DNA of 64,000 bases from Bacillota bacterium (GTDB taxonomy: Bacteria > Bacillota > Clostridia > Lachnospirales > Lachnospiraceae): positions 248,001 to 312,000 of the forward strand of contig JAEWSH010000037.1 of NCBI GenBank assembly GCA_023398375.1, written 5' to 3'. Of this stretch, positions 24,577 to 34,518 are shown piece by piece. Position 1 is the stretch's first letter. Every line of letters starts with the position of its first letter. The position numbers were made by a program, and so were the translations under genes. The notes beneath the pieces are model-generated. The model did not search any database, had not been told where the DNA came from, and worked only from the letters and a program-made list of their open reading frames with translations.

Positions 24577-25410
24577 TTATTTTGGTTCAAATATTTTACG
24601 GAGTACCTCACCAATATAATGAACGCTAATCACAGTTAATAAAATTAGTAATCCTGGAAAAATTGCCAGATAAGGTGCATTGGTAATATACCTTTGCGCA
24701 TTATTTAACATGCTTCCCCAAGAAGCTGTCGGGGGATGAATCCCTAAACCAAAAAAGCTCAGCGCAGATTCCATTAAAATCGCCTGTGCAATATTCATGG
24801 TTGCTGCCACAATGATAGTGGGCATTGTATTGGGAAGTATATGACGGAGTATTACTTTTATTTTCTTTTGTCCGGATACACGACTGTATATAACATATTC
24901 CCGCTCCTTTAAGGAAATTGTCTCACCCCGTACGATTCTCGCGATACTCATCCATGTCAATAGGCCAATAATAATTACCACATTTTGAATCCCAGGTTTT
25001 AAATAGGCATTCATCACGATCATAATCAAAAAAGTAGGTAAACTCATCAATGCATCCACAAGACGCATCAACACCGCATCGACCTTTCCTCCTATAAATC
25101 CACTGATCGATCCTACCGTAACCCCTATCAGACTAGAGAGAATCATAGACATAAATCCAATCAGTAAGGAAACTCTGCCACCATATAAACTGCGGACAAA
25201 ATAATCCCTTCCCATATCATCCGTTCCAAAGGGATGTGAAAATTCCGGCTTCACCAGTCTCTCCGAAACACTAATTGCATTGGGATCAACCGGATACAAA
25301 AAAGCCAAAAAAGAGGCTACTGTAAACAACAAAATAATCATCATTCCTGTCATGGCCAAATGATTCGTTCGAAAGCCACGTTTTATATTTTTTAAAAAAT
25401 TTTCTCTCAT
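24577..25410 (-). CDS. oligopeptide ABC permease OppC-like
   Basis: 277 residues, N-terminal OppC domain with the first helix, then FGTDDMGRDYFVRSLYGGRVSLLIG and the contact loop of the DppC family. Start at 25410 (MRENFLKN) follows GGGAGAGG; a longer frame would overlap oppB. Confidence 0.88.
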   Translation of the reverse strand: MRENFLKNIKRGFRTNHLAMTGMMIILLFTVASFLAFLYPVDPNAISVSERLVKPEFSHPFGTDDMGRDYFVRSLYGGRVSLLIGFMSMILSSLIGVTVGSISGFIGGKVDAVLMRLVDALMSLPTFLIMIVMNAYLKPGIQNVVIIIGLLTWMSIARIVRGETISLKEREYVIYSRVSGQKKIKVILRHILPNTMPTIIVAATMNIAQAILMESALSFFGLGIHPPTASWGSMLNNAQRYITNAPYLAIFPGLLILLTVISVHYIGEVLRKIFEPK

Positions 25411-25423
25411 GATCCTCTCCCTA

Positions 25424-26371
25424 TTATCTGTTTCTTCTAATTCTAGGATCAATAAAACTGTATAATCCGTCGGCTGCTAAATTTCCGATCACGATCAATA
25501 ATGCTGTAAACATTGTAATTCCCATAATTAATGGATAGTCAAATGTAGTAACGGCAGTAACAGCTAATTGCCCTGTGCCAGGCCAGGCAAATACCTGCTC
25601 GCAGATAATTGCTCCTGATACTAAGCTCTGTAGGCTCATACCCAAAACTGTTATCATAGGAAGCATGGCATTTTTCAGTACATGTCGGAATAGAATCCCT
25701 GTTTCAGACATTCCATATGCCTTCTGAACAATCACATAGTCGTTTGATAATTCCGTTATCGTACTACTTCTTATAAATCGGGTAAATTGAGCTACATTAG
25801 AAAATGTCAATACTGCGCAAGGCATAATTAAATGTAGTAGCAAATCGCTCAACTTGTCGATCCCATCAGTTCTCATTCCAATACTAGGAAGTAAACCCAG
25901 ATTTACACTAAATAGATAAATTAATAGAATTCCGAACCAAAAAGATGGTATCGATATTCCTATATATGACAAAGTACTGGTAATTTTGTCAAACCTACCA
26001 TTTTTATATTTCCCTGAAAACAATCCAAGAGGTATGGAAATGATAACTGATAGAATAAGACTGCTTCCCATTAATAATAAAGTAGCCGGCAGTCGTTCTG
26101 CTATCTGCTGCAAAACAGGCCGTTTATTCATAAGAGAATTACCGAAATTGCCCTGCAAAATATTTTTAAGCCAAATAAAATATTGTTGGGATATCGGTTT
26201 TGTCAACCCCAGATTCTCCCGAAGTGTATTGATGTATTCTTCACTCATATTTGGCTCTACAAAAGTCAGCACCGGATCACCCGGTGCTGACTTTATCAGT
26301 CCAAAACAAAGAATCGATACGATAAACATAGTCAATATAGATTGTAATAATCGATTAAGTATTCTTTTCAT
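25424..26371 (-). CDS. oligopeptide ABC permease OppB-like
   Basis: 315 residues, six membrane helices, family motifs LGLTKPISQQYFIWL and GNSLMNKRPV near the N-terminus and VFAWPGTGQL near the C-terminus. Forms the pore with the OppC-like permease. Confidence 0.88.
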   Translation of the reverse strand: MKRILNRLLQSILTMFIVSILCFGLIKSAPGDPVLTFVEPNMSEEYINTLRENLGLTKPISQQYFIWLKNILQGNFGNSLMNKRPVLQQIAERLPATLLLMGSSLILSVIISIPLGLFSGKYKNGRFDKITSTLSYIGISIPSFWFGILLIYLFSVNLGLLPSIGMRTDGIDKLSDLLLHLIMPCAVLTFSNVAQFTRFIRSSTITELSNDYVIVQKAYGMSETGILFRHVLKNAMLPMITVLGMSLQSLVSGAIICEQVFAWPGTGQLAVTAVTTFDYPLIMGITMFTALLIVIGNLAADGLYSFIDPRIRRNR

Positions 26372-26411
26372 GCTAGCTCCTACTTCGTATTAAGATATTT
26401 CTTCTATGTTT

Positions 26412-28058
26412 TTAATCAACCTTATAAAGTTTAGAATAATCATAATATATTGTCTTTAAAAGAAATTTGTCAAAGCCAGCATAAGACTTATCAATCGCAT
26501 AGAATCCTTTTGAGTAGGCAATTGGATAGAGATACATGTTATCATTGGTACGCTTTTGAATTTCTTTATAAACAGAATTGCGTTCCGCCTGGGCTGATAC
26601 CGTATTTCCTTTTTGCCATAGAGCATCCAATTCTGCGTCCTGCACACGCGAATAATTACTGCGGCTCGCGCTTCCTAATATATCCGCATAAAGGCTTGGT
26701 TCTTCCCCTAAGGTATAATAATGAAGAAGAAGATCGTAATCTGTTGTATCAGTTTCTTTTATCTTGTTTTTATATGTTGATTCATCCATCGGATTCAATT
26801 CAATGGTAATCCCTACTTCTGCTAATTTAGATTGAATATAGGTAGCTTCATTTTCCATGATCTTATCTGTAGAGATATAGACAAGATTCATCTTAAGATT
26901 TGATTGTCCGGCTTCTGCTAATAAGCTTTTTGCTTTTGCCGTATCGTTATCATATTTTGTTAAGGAATCATCATAGTAAAGTGTATCTTTGGTCAATATC
27001 GAATAAGCTGGTGTTGCAAATTCAGGAGACAAAAATGCGAAGTCAACAAGTTCTTCTTTATTTAATGCATAAGCAATCGCCTGACGGACTTTCGCATCTT
27101 TTAAAACCTCATTATTTTGATTAAAACTCATCGCATTAACCCTGCCAGAATCATAATTATAAATATTGACTTTATCTGTTCCATTTACTGTGTCATAATC
27201 TTCACTGCTGATTAAACGTCCTTTAATATCGCCACTGGCTAAAGATGCATTTGCTGAGTTAGAATCTTTAATTATCTTAAATGTGATTGTATCTAAGTAT
27301 GGTTTTCCATCAAAATACTCATCAAACCTTTCCACTACAAAAGAATCACCTGACTTATACTCTTTAAATTTGAATGGTCCGCTGCCAACCGGATTATTAT
27401 TTAGTTCACTGCCTCCAATATCTGCTACACCTTCATAAATATGTTCCGGAATACAATAGATCTGACTTAACCCACCTAAAAAACCCGCGGAAGAAGTAGG
27501 TAGTTTGATTATTGCTGTTAAATCATCCACTTTTGATGTAACCACAGGTTGATCATTTATGTAGCCATAAGATTGATATGGCACATTCTGACTATTATCA
27601 ACTAACGTATTCATGGTAAATACAATATCATCTGCTGTGATCTTTTCACCATCATGCCACTTTAAGTTATCTTTTAATTTTAAAGTAAATTCTGTTGAAT
27701 CATCATTCGGAGTCACGCTTTCTAATAATCCATTCCCATAAAATATCTCCCCCTTTACAATCTCAAAGAATGGGCTGTAAAGAGCTTGTTGAATGTCAAA
27801 ACTAGTTTGATCCACAACATATAAAGGATTGATATTTTGCGGATCTGCGCTTTCTGCAAGCACAATATTTCCACCATACTGTGGTTCTTGCTTGTCTGCA
27901 CTTACCTCACTGCCTACACCTGCACTATTAGCATCCTCATCCGATACCAATTCGTTTGCCGTATTATTTTCTCCTGTTGTCTCTGTGGCATTACCTGCAC
28001 ATGCCGTAAAAACAACTGACATCGCAAATAATCCCAAAATTAATTTTAATTTTTTCAT
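26412..28058 (-). CDS. oligopeptide-binding lipoprotein (SBP family 5)
   Basis: 548 residues. Lipoprotein signal MKKLKLILGLFAMSVVFTAC (Cys 20), then family 5 core with GGNIVLAESADPQNINPL and NPVGSGPFKFKEY. The ATG at 28058 follows GGAGG; an upstream frame to 28088 lacks a ribosome site. First gene of the Opp operon, under a promoter with the shared CATACT operator, so its cargo is probably a sulfur-containing peptide or a similar compound. Confidence 0.88.
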   Translation of the reverse strand: MKKLKLILGLFAMSVVFTACAGNATETTGENNTANELVSDEDANSAGVGSEVSADKQEPQYGGNIVLAESADPQNINPLYVVDQTSFDIQQALYSPFFEIVKGEIFYGNGLLESVTPNDDSTEFTLKLKDNLKWHDGEKITADDIVFTMNTLVDNSQNVPYQSYGYINDQPVVTSKVDDLTAIIKLPTSSAGFLGGLSQIYCIPEHIYEGVADIGGSELNNNPVGSGPFKFKEYKSGDSFVVERFDEYFDGKPYLDTITFKIIKDSNSANASLASGDIKGRLISSEDYDTVNGTDKVNIYNYDSGRVNAMSFNQNNEVLKDAKVRQAIAYALNKEELVDFAFLSPEFATPAYSILTKDTLYYDDSLTKYDNDTAKAKSLLAEAGQSNLKMNLVYISTDKIMENEATYIQSKLAEVGITIELNPMDESTYKNKIKETDTTDYDLLLHYYTLGEEPSLYADILGSASRSNYSRVQDAELDALWQKGNTVSAQAERNSVYKEIQKRTNDNMYLYPIAYSKGFYAIDKSYAGFDKFLLKTIYYDYSKLYKVD

Positions 28059-28085
28059 AATTTTCCTCCATGTTTGTATTTTATT

Positions 28086-28102
28086 CATACTTATTTAGTA
28101 TG
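28086..28102 (-). promoter_or_regulatory. palindromic operator CATACT-N5-AGTATG
   Basis: Perfect inverted repeat just downstream of the Opp promoter; same half site as the other CATACTAA sites. Confidence 0.6.
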
Positions 28103-28111
28103 AATGATATG

Positions 28112-28140
28112 ATATTATCACTCTTTCCCATATCTGTCAA
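28112..28140 (-). promoter_or_regulatory. promoter of Opp operon
   Basis: TTGACA (28135-28140), 17-base spacer, TAATAT (28112-28117). Confidence 0.85.
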
Positions 28141-28220
28141 TTTTATAATTTTTGTAGAGAATTATTTATCAGATAAAAATATCACATTAAAGTAATTTCA
28201 TTCAGAAACTGATAAAGGAG

Positions 28221-28400
28221 ATGAAAGAATTGGATGAAAGAAAATACGGACATGAATACAATTTTTTAACAAGAGCAATCCACACAGGAAATGACGTAGA
28301 CAAAGATACCGGAGCAATTAAGAGACCAATAACCATGGCAAATAGTTATGAGCTTCCTTATGATCCCTCTGATTTAAACTGGAGCAGCTCCCTGCTATAA
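28221..28400 (+). pseudogene. truncated Cys/Met PLP lyase, N-terminal fragment
   Basis: Plus-strand frame of 59 codons whose product contains TRAIHTGNDVDKDTGAIKRP, the N-terminus of a cystathionine/methionine gamma-lyase relative, with SYELPYDPSDLNWSS, then an early stop. Only about 15 percent of the usual length remains; the PLP lysine region is absent. GGAG lies immediately before the ATG; a TTG nine bases on may be the real start. It reads as the remains of a gene deleted from this point, divergent from the Opp operon. Confidence 0.75.
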
Positions 28401-28419
28401 TTAATATTTGCATATAAGC

Positions 28420-28447
28420 AGAGCGGGCAGCCGAAACTGCCCGCTCT
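28420..28447. terminator. strong hairpin between converging units
   Basis: AGAGCGGGCAG / CTGCCCGCTCT, 11-bp perfect stem. T runs are poor on both strands, so the terminator role is inferred from position. Confidence 0.55.
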
Positions 28448-28521
28448 ATCACAGGGATTTATACCCGGTTCAATTTTGTCCTATGATCCCCCGCCTAATG
28501 CGAAAGCCCCTTTCTATTTTC

Positions 28522-29556
28522 TTACATATCCTTATATACCAACGCATAAGAGGTGGTAGGGTAATCTGTTGTAAAGGTAATCGTATCATCATCCGTATCC
28601 AGGTCATCATAGGTATCTACTGCTGTCTGTCCGATTCCCAGCAATTTGAAGTTTCTTCCTGGCTTCCTGAATTCCTCCGGTATGGTAAGTGTATATTGGT
28701 ATAAGGCATCCGTTTTATATATTTTTGTCTTATTGCCATCATTTGTTGTTACGGTAATATTAAAAGTAGTTGCAAATGTAGAATCTCCAATAAATGCTGC
28801 ATAAGCCTGATAAGCTGCCCTGCCTTGATATCTTCTTGTTCCAGTCACTATATAAGAAGGCACAGGCATCGGTGATGTAATCTTACATATTGATTTATAG
28901 ATGTTCCCATTCCAATTCGCAGCCAGATCATTCCATGGTGCCTCACCGTCTGCTGCACTGTAAACATTCTGTATTGTAGGATTCGTACTTCCCTGAAACG
29001 CGGATGCCAAGCTGCTATTATCTAAGATGTATGCTCTTCCTGTTCCACTGGACTGCGCCATGGATCTGATACTGTCCATACTGGTATAAGGAATCGTTCC
29101 GATCATCTGCGTCGTGACATCCGAACCGTTTATTCTTATAATCGGATTCACATCGATCTTATAAAATGTGGTATCATCAGTAATAAATGTTTTGGAACTA
29201 ATTGATATATATTTCAGCTTTGGTAGCTCATAAAATACATATGCACCTATAGATGTAATGGTATCATCAACTGATACATTCTGACATTCACACGTAGCCC
29301 ACGGACGTTTACTCAATTCCCAATAATTATAATCCGGAATCGCACCTGTTCCCGTTACGTGAACTGCACCCTGTGTGACCTCTACTTTGACCTGTGTTCC
29401 TTCCAACTGATATACTCCATTACCAAGAGTGATCCAGTTCATTGTTTGTGCAGCTTTTGCAACCATTGGAAATATTCCTGCGACCAGTACCATTGCCATG
29501 GCAGCTGCCAAGAGACTTCCCAGACACTTCCACATCTTCTGTTCATTCTTACACAT
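28522..29556 (-). CDS. secreted protein of unknown function
   Basis: 344 residues. Signal peptide: positive N-terminus, hydrophobic stretch LLAAAMAMVLVAGIFPM, predicted cut after VAKA. Residues near 95-130 (CECQNVSVDDTITSIG then AYVFYELPKLKYISI) resemble a single BspA-like leucine-rich repeat unit; the rest is not recognised. No anchor motif is seen at the C-terminus, so it is probably released. Start follows AAAGGAGAA. Its neighbours give no functional hint. Confidence 0.7.
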   Translation of the reverse strand: MCKNEQKMWKCLGSLLAAAMAMVLVAGIFPMVAKAAQTMNWITLGNGVYQLEGTQVKVEVTQGAVHVTGTGAIPDYNYWELSKRPWATCECQNVSVDDTITSIGAYVFYELPKLKYISISSKTFITDDTTFYKIDVNPIIRINGSDVTTQMIGTIPYTSMDSIRSMAQSSGTGRAYILDNSSLASAFQGSTNPTIQNVYSAADGEAPWNDLAANWNGNIYKSICKITSPMPVPSYIVTGTRRYQGRAAYQAYAAFIGDSTFATTFNITVTTNDGNKTKIYKTDALYQYTLTIPEEFRKPGRNFKLLGIGQTAVDTYDDLDTDDDTITFTTDYPTTSYALVYKDM

Positions 29557-29668
29557 TATATTCTCCTTTCGCCTAAAAGAATTATATAACTGTAGTGTAT
29601 CCCGAAATATTCATTTAATCAATCGAATTAGAAAGAATAGATGCAACAATTTTATTTTTGAGTCTATA

Positions 29669-31057
29669 TTATATATTGGTCACTAATTCCTGATATTCAC
29701 ACTGACCTTCCAGTTTAACGTTATTAATTTCATCTAATGTTGCGCATTGAAATGCTGGTGCTTTTTTAACTACTTTAACCCATATTACCGCAAAAGTTAT
29801 CATTGCAGAAAGAAGAATAAAAAACACCTTGTATATGAAGATTCTATCATCTCCCTGCGCAATATTCCATATCATATAGATGTCGCCAATAATGCAGATA
29901 ATCTGTGGTATCCCCCCGAATTTCAATTTATTATTTCTCCCTCCTGCATCAGGGTACCGCTTTCTTAACACAAGTACTGTAATATTAATCAGGATATATG
30001 AAGTGAGCCAGCAGCAAGCAATAAGTTCGTCAGCCCTGAATTATTTGCCAATCCTGTGATTAAAATGAATGAAATAACCGAGACCATTAATACCAGACCT
30101 GCTATTGGTGTTCCTTTTTTACTCTTTTTACTAAAAAGGGCGGGCATCATATTCGCGTCTGCCATTCCACTAAGGATCCGGGTCACACTGCCCAATACTG
30201 TATTTATGGTACTGATACCAGCCAATAATGTGATAATGCCCATCCAATAAGTTCCCGCTGTGCCTAAAAGATTTTGCGCAAATACCATATGCGGCATATC
30301 ACTCGCCACCAGATCCTCAAGTGGAACATAATTTAACATTCCTTTTCCTAACAAGCTCTGTATAATAAATAAAATCAAAATTCCAAGCAGCATAGAGAGT
30401 GGTTGGATTTTTAAGTTCTCTGGATACTGGTATCACAAATTCAATACCAATAAATAACCAAAATGCTAATGCTGACAGTGAAATAATACCTGAAATACCC
30501 GTTACTACAGGCTTGGTCTGCTGCATTGTACTAATTGCAGTTCCTGTACCTAATTTAAAAAAACTTATAATACCTAGAACCGCCAGAGAACCAATTAATA
30601 AAATGACCACCAGGTTCTGTATCTTTGCAAAGATATCTATTCCGAAATAATTAACTACAGCCAGAATAAAGAGCAGGGTCAAACTGATTACAACAGCAGG
30701 TATTTGTTTTAAAAAAGTTTCATGGAGTACCATTCCGCACATTGCCATTTCTACAGATCCGGCAAGCATATTTGTAAAGACATAGGCAGAAAGATTTGAT
30801 ACGATGGAAGGAACCGGTCCCAATCCAACTAATGTATATTGCCCAAGTCCTCCTTCAACCCCTGGCATTAAGCTATGGAGTTCACTAAAGGATAATGCTA
30901 AAAATGCATTTAAAATAATTACTAAAAACATGGCAAAAATAAATCCATTTCCTGCGAGGCCCATGCCTCTTCCCAGTGATAAGAGACATGTAGTTGCTAC
31001 AATGAGTCCTATACATACTGCTATTCCACTGCCGAGTCCTAATTTCTTTTCACTCAT
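29669..31057 (-). pseudogene. APC family amino acid permease, two frameshifts
   Basis: Three frames together form one permease: 31057-30390 starts MSEKKLGLGSGIAVCIGLIVA (membrane helices to ELKNPTT); the middle runs from MLLGILILF to NLLLAAGS; the last carries SYILINITVLVLRKRYPDAGG and ends at 29669. Frame changes fall near 30395 and near 29990. The APC core (IGLIVATTCLLSLG, FIGIEFVIPVSRELKNP) is clear. Likely inactive unless the shifts are sequencing errors. It lies at the end of the dehydrogenase operon, so it probably once imported that operon's substrate. Confidence 0.82.
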
Positions 31058-31072
31058 AAAAATCCTCCTTTT

Positions 31073-31116
31073 AAAACGAAAAAGCATCTTGCTATATAGC
31101 AAGACACCTATGTCTT
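31073..31116 (-). promoter_or_regulatory. overlapping hairpins before permease gene
   Basis: AAGACA-TAGG-TGTCTT overlaps TCTTGC-TATATA-GCAAGA, followed by TGCTTTTTCGTTTT. The second is terminator-like; the two cannot form together. Confidence 0.55.
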
Positions 31117-31127
31117 ATTTGTTCCTA

Positions 31128-32255
31128 TTAAATTTTAGCCTGAAATCTGTCATACCTAAAATTACTGATGTCAAGAACTGTTTTCTCACGCAGCACCATT
31201 TGGGATAACAACGTTCCAACCGTAGGCGCAATGCCAAATCCATGACCTGTAAAGGCACACGCTAAAATCAACCCTGGCACTTCTTCTACTTGACTGATTA
31301 CTGGAACCTGATCTGCACAGACATCAATCCATCCTGCCCATGTTCTTACAATTTTTGCATCGGCTAAACAGGGAAAATAATTCATAATACCTCTGCAAAT
31401 ACAGGATGCAGTCAAACTATTCGTTACCGGAGAGCCATTATCTTTATTTACACCTTCAAATCCTGATGATCCGCCAAATACAAAAGATCCATGCTTACTT
31501 TGATGCCCATAAAAATCTGCCGCTGCGGTTCCAAGCATTTGATAAAACATAGAAGGCTGGGCCTCAGTCACCAATACCTCCAGTAATGCCTGATTCATAG
31601 GTACATCAATCCCAACCGTTGCTGCTATATTCCTGCTTTCATATCCGGCAGCTAATATAATTGTTTCACCCTCATAGATATTAGTTGATGTAACTACTTG
31701 CCTCGCTCTCCCTTTTATTTTTTTAATCTGTTTTACTTCTTCTCCAGTAATAAAAGTGGCTCCCATTTGTCTTGCTTTCCTATAATACGCTAATGTAGCC
31801 AGCATGGGATTGGCATGACCATCCGTCTGGCACCAGCTTGCGCCTATTACATCATCAGACAGATAAGGACAGATATCTTTTGCCTCCTCTCCACTGATCA
31901 TCTTAACATCCAGGCCAAGCGAATTAGCATTACTGGTGAGGTTTTCCAGAATCTTAATATGAGCATCTGTTTTTCCAAGTCGTAGATTCCCCTTCTGATA
32001 ATATTCCACATCCATTTCTAATTCTTCCGCAAGGTTTGGCCAGAGGTTCTCAACCCCATACATCGCCAAAGGTAATTCTCTTTTATCACGTCCTGACTGT
32101 CGGACACCACCACCATTTCTACTCGATCCCCCATTTCCAATAGAGTCACTTTTTTCAAGTACAATTACCGAGCATCCTTTTTTAGCCAGATAGAAAGCCG
32201 TTGAATTGCCTATAATACCCCCTCCGATTATTATTACATCAGCACATAGCACCAT
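31128..32255 (-). CDS. FAD-dependent amino acid/amine dehydrogenase (DadA/GlyOx family)
   Basis: 375 residues. FAD-binding DVIIIGGGIIGNSTAFYLAK, then GGSSRNGGGVRQSGRD, and the C-terminal GFAD-type GHGFGIAPTVG. Family members oxidise glycine, sarcosine, D-amino acids or opines. It is the last of four redox genes in an operon with HcnB-, BFD- and HcnA-like proteins, the layout of opine, hydroxyproline and D-amino acid dehydrogenase complexes. Substrate unknown. Confidence 0.85.
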   Translation of the reverse strand: MVLCADVIIIGGGIIGNSTAFYLAKKGCSVIVLEKSDSIGNGGSSRNGGGVRQSGRDKRELPLAMYGVENLWPNLAEELEMDVEYYQKGNLRLGKTDAHIKILENLTSNANSLGLDVKMISGEEAKDICPYLSDDVIGASWCQTDGHANPMLATLAYYRKARQMGATFITGEEVKQIKKIKGRARQVVTSTNIYEGETIILAAGYESRNIAATVGIDVPMNQALLEVLVTEAQPSMFYQMLGTAAADFYGHQSKHGSFVFGGSSGFEGVNKDNGSPVTNSLTASCICRGIMNYFPCLADAKIVRTWAGWIDVCADQVPVISQVEEVPGLILACAFTGHGFGIAPTVGTLLSQMVLREKTVLDISNFRYDRFQAKI

Positions 32256-32257
32256 AA

Positions 32258-32587
32258 TTATTTTTCCTCCTTTCTTTCGTTTCCCAATATTTTCATTTCA
32301 ATGGGCCTCATGGGTGCTCTTGACACCGCTGGTTCTAATTCTATGGAAGAAATCTCAAGTTCTTTGGCCACAATTCCTTTAACCAGTCTGGAACAAGTCT
32401 GACCTTGACAAAGCCCCATTCCCGTGCGAAGATATCTTCTGATTTCTGTTAAGGTATACATTCCTTCATGAACTGCTTTTCTTATTTCCCCTTTTGTTAC
32501 TTCCTCGCAGCGGCAAATAATCATGTCATCATCCACTTGAGGAATCAATTGTTGTAATTTTTTAGACCTATCAATTACTTTACTCAT
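32258..32587 (-). CDS. BFD-like [2Fe-2S] protein
   Basis: 109 residues. BFD domain with C-x-C (MIICRCEEV) and C-x4-C (GLCQGQTCSR). Starts inside the stop of the HcnB-like gene (ATGA overlap). Expected electron-carrier subunit of the dehydrogenase complex. Confidence 0.85.
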   Translation of the reverse strand: MSKVIDRSKKLQQLIPQVDDDMIICRCEEVTKGEIRKAVHEGMYTLTEIRRYLRTGMGLCQGQTCSRLVKGIVAKELEISSIELEPAVSRAPMRPIEMKILGNERKEEK

Positions 32588-34167
32588 ACATTTACCTCCA
32601 AACCTCGATAAAATCTGGCCTTCATCGCCATATCTGCCGGAACCTTCATGGTCAATAAACTTGTTTTGTCAAAGGCTATTCTGGACTTTACGTTAATTAT
32701 TTCAGCACCACATACTTCTTTCCCACTTCTATCCAGTGCTACCCCGATCTCCCCTTTTGTCGGTATTGGGAGAAATTCATAAGGAATTGTAATGGCAGCA
32801 AAACCTTGTTCATAATCCTCATTCACAAGAAAAATCGCCTGTCCTGAGCAGGAAGCCACACACATACCGCAACCTATACATTCTTTTGTTTCATCAATAG
32901 CTGGAAGCAAAGTAATCTTTTCACCAATTTTAATACACTTCTTAATGCAGGAATCCTGGCAAGGATTACATGGTATGTTCTGCGTACACTCTATTACCGG
33001 ATGTAACCCGCGCCTTTTCTTTACTCCGGGAAATCTTTCTATTTCAGTTTCGCTGATGTAACCTTTTTTTAAAAGATTCTGGGAAATATCAATGCCTTCC
33101 TCTGTCTTTTCTATTATCTTTCCTCTGTTTTCAGGAGCGAACATGCCTTTTCTTAAACATTCTAAGGAATTCTTTAATTCACTTATTATTCCATCAGATT
33201 CTTCTTTGCAGATAAAACCTAAATACTGTGATACTGCAACACCTGCTATTCTACCTTCTATCATAGCTGAACTGGCCTCCTCTATGCCAGAGACATCGCC
33301 TGCGGCATAGATACCAGGAATGCTTGTAGCACAATTGTTATCACACTCAGGTACATATCCAAGTTGTGTATCCTTCATATTACAGCCTGCCATTTTCAAC
33401 AATTGTGACATAGGGGATAAACCAACAGCCAGGCAAATCGTATCCACATCAAAATGTTTCTCCGATCCGGCTATTATTTTCCAATTACTGTCCACTTCAC
33501 CAATGGTAACACCAGTAACAGACTTATTTCCCTCTGCCTGAATTACCGTATGTGACAAGTAAAATGGCACTCCGCATCTTGCTACTTTTGCAGCATGTAC
33601 ACCATATCCACCAATTTTTGGTGCTGCATCAACGACTGCTGCAACTTCACATCCTGCCTGCAAGAGTTGATAGCTTACTACCAGACCAACATTTCCGGAA
33701 CCAAGCATCAGAACTTTATTTCCAGGTTTAACATAATGCAGATTCATCATAGTCTGTGCTGCTCCTGCACCAATGACGCCTGGAAGCGTCCATCCAGGAA
33801 ACGGAACCATATTCTCAGACGCGCCCGTGGCAATGATCACTGCGTCTGCTTTATAATGCCTGATTTCATTATTTATTTTTACGGTAACTTCTTTTTCCAG
33901 ATACAATCCGGCTACAATAGCGTTTAAGACAACATTAACACCACATTCGATTGCTTCCTTCAAGAGAGCTTCCCCTATTTTAATACCTCTGATTTTTGCT
34001 TTATGTTCCTTAGATCCAAAAAATTTATGTATTTGTTTAAAAAGCTGTCCTCCAGGCTTCGCATTCTCATCAAAAACAATGACTTTCAGCCCTCTTTTCG
34101 CACCTTCTATTGCTGCAGATAAGCCTGCCGGTCCAGCACCTACGATGATTACGTCAAATCTTTCCAT
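32584..34167 (-). CDS. HcnB-like FAD/NAD(P) oxidoreductase with ferredoxin domain
   Basis: 527 residues. Pyridine-nucleotide-disulfide oxidoreductase fold: FAD loop VGAGPAGLSAAIEGAKRG, second dinucleotide loop LGSGNVGLVVSYQ, and YAAGDVSGIEEAS. The C-terminal part has two Cys groups, CNPCQDSCIKKC and CIGCGMCVASC, consistent with [4Fe-4S] clusters that typical HcnB lacks. Alpha-type subunit of an opine/amino acid dehydrogenase complex. Confidence 0.85.
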   Translation of the reverse strand: MERFDVIIVGAGPAGLSAAIEGAKRGLKVIVFDENAKPGGQLFKQIHKFFGSKEHKAKIRGIKIGEALLKEAIECGVNVVLNAIVAGLYLEKEVTVKINNEIRHYKADAVIIATGASENMVPFPGWTLPGVIGAGAAQTMMNLHYVKPGNKVLMLGSGNVGLVVSYQLLQAGCEVAAVVDAAPKIGGYGVHAAKVARCGVPFYLSHTVIQAEGNKSVTGVTIGEVDSNWKIIAGSEKHFDVDTICLAVGLSPMSQLLKMAGCNMKDTQLGYVPECDNNCATSIPGIYAAGDVSGIEEASSAMIEGRIAGVAVSQYLGFICKEESDGIISELKNSLECLRKGMFAPENRGKIIEKTEEGIDISQNLLKKGYISETEIERFPGVKKRRGLHPVIECTQNIPCNPCQDSCIKKCIKIGEKITLLPAIDETKECIGCGMCVASCSGQAIFLVNEDYEQGFAAITIPYEFLPIPTKGEIGVALDRSGKEVCGAEIINVKSRIAFDKTSLLTMKVPADMAMKARFYRGLEVNV

Positions 34168-34188
34168 ATCCTTATATTCCTTTCTTTT

Positions 34189-34497
34189 CTATTTTTCAGC
34201 TGAAACTCCATATTGAGTCTGCACAATCATACCCTCTTTCAGCGGAGTCACACAGGTTCGAACATTTGGTTTACCGTCAACCACCATAACACAATCTGTA
34301 CATCTGCCGATCGCACAAAAAATACCTCTTGGTTCGTGATGTTTTTGGGTATATCTGTGTATTAAGACACCTCCTGCTTCAAGAGCAATTGCAATTGGTT
34401 CACCTTCTAATCCCGTCATTTTCTTTCCGTCAAAAATAAATTCTATTTCTCGCTTGGTTTCTGCTGTTCCAAGTATCGGGTGTTCTTGTATTCTCAT
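34189..34497 (-). CDS. HcnA-like [2Fe-2S] protein
   Basis: 102 residues with C-x4-C-x2-C-x12-C (FCAIGRCTDC ... RTC), a plant-type ferredoxin fold. Small subunit of the dehydrogenase complex, 21 bases before the HcnB-like gene. Confidence 0.85.
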   Translation of the reverse strand: MRIQEHPILGTAETKREIEFIFDGKKMTGLEGEPIAIALEAGGVLIHRYTQKHHEPRGIFCAIGRCTDCVMVVDGKPNVRTCVTPLKEGMIVQTQYGVSAEK

Positions 34498-34518
34498 AAT
34501 AATTCACTCCTTTTGATT

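Noticed and set aside
28221..28400. Functional small plus-strand gene
   Set aside because: The sequence is the start of a much larger PLP enzyme and stops before any catalytic residue.
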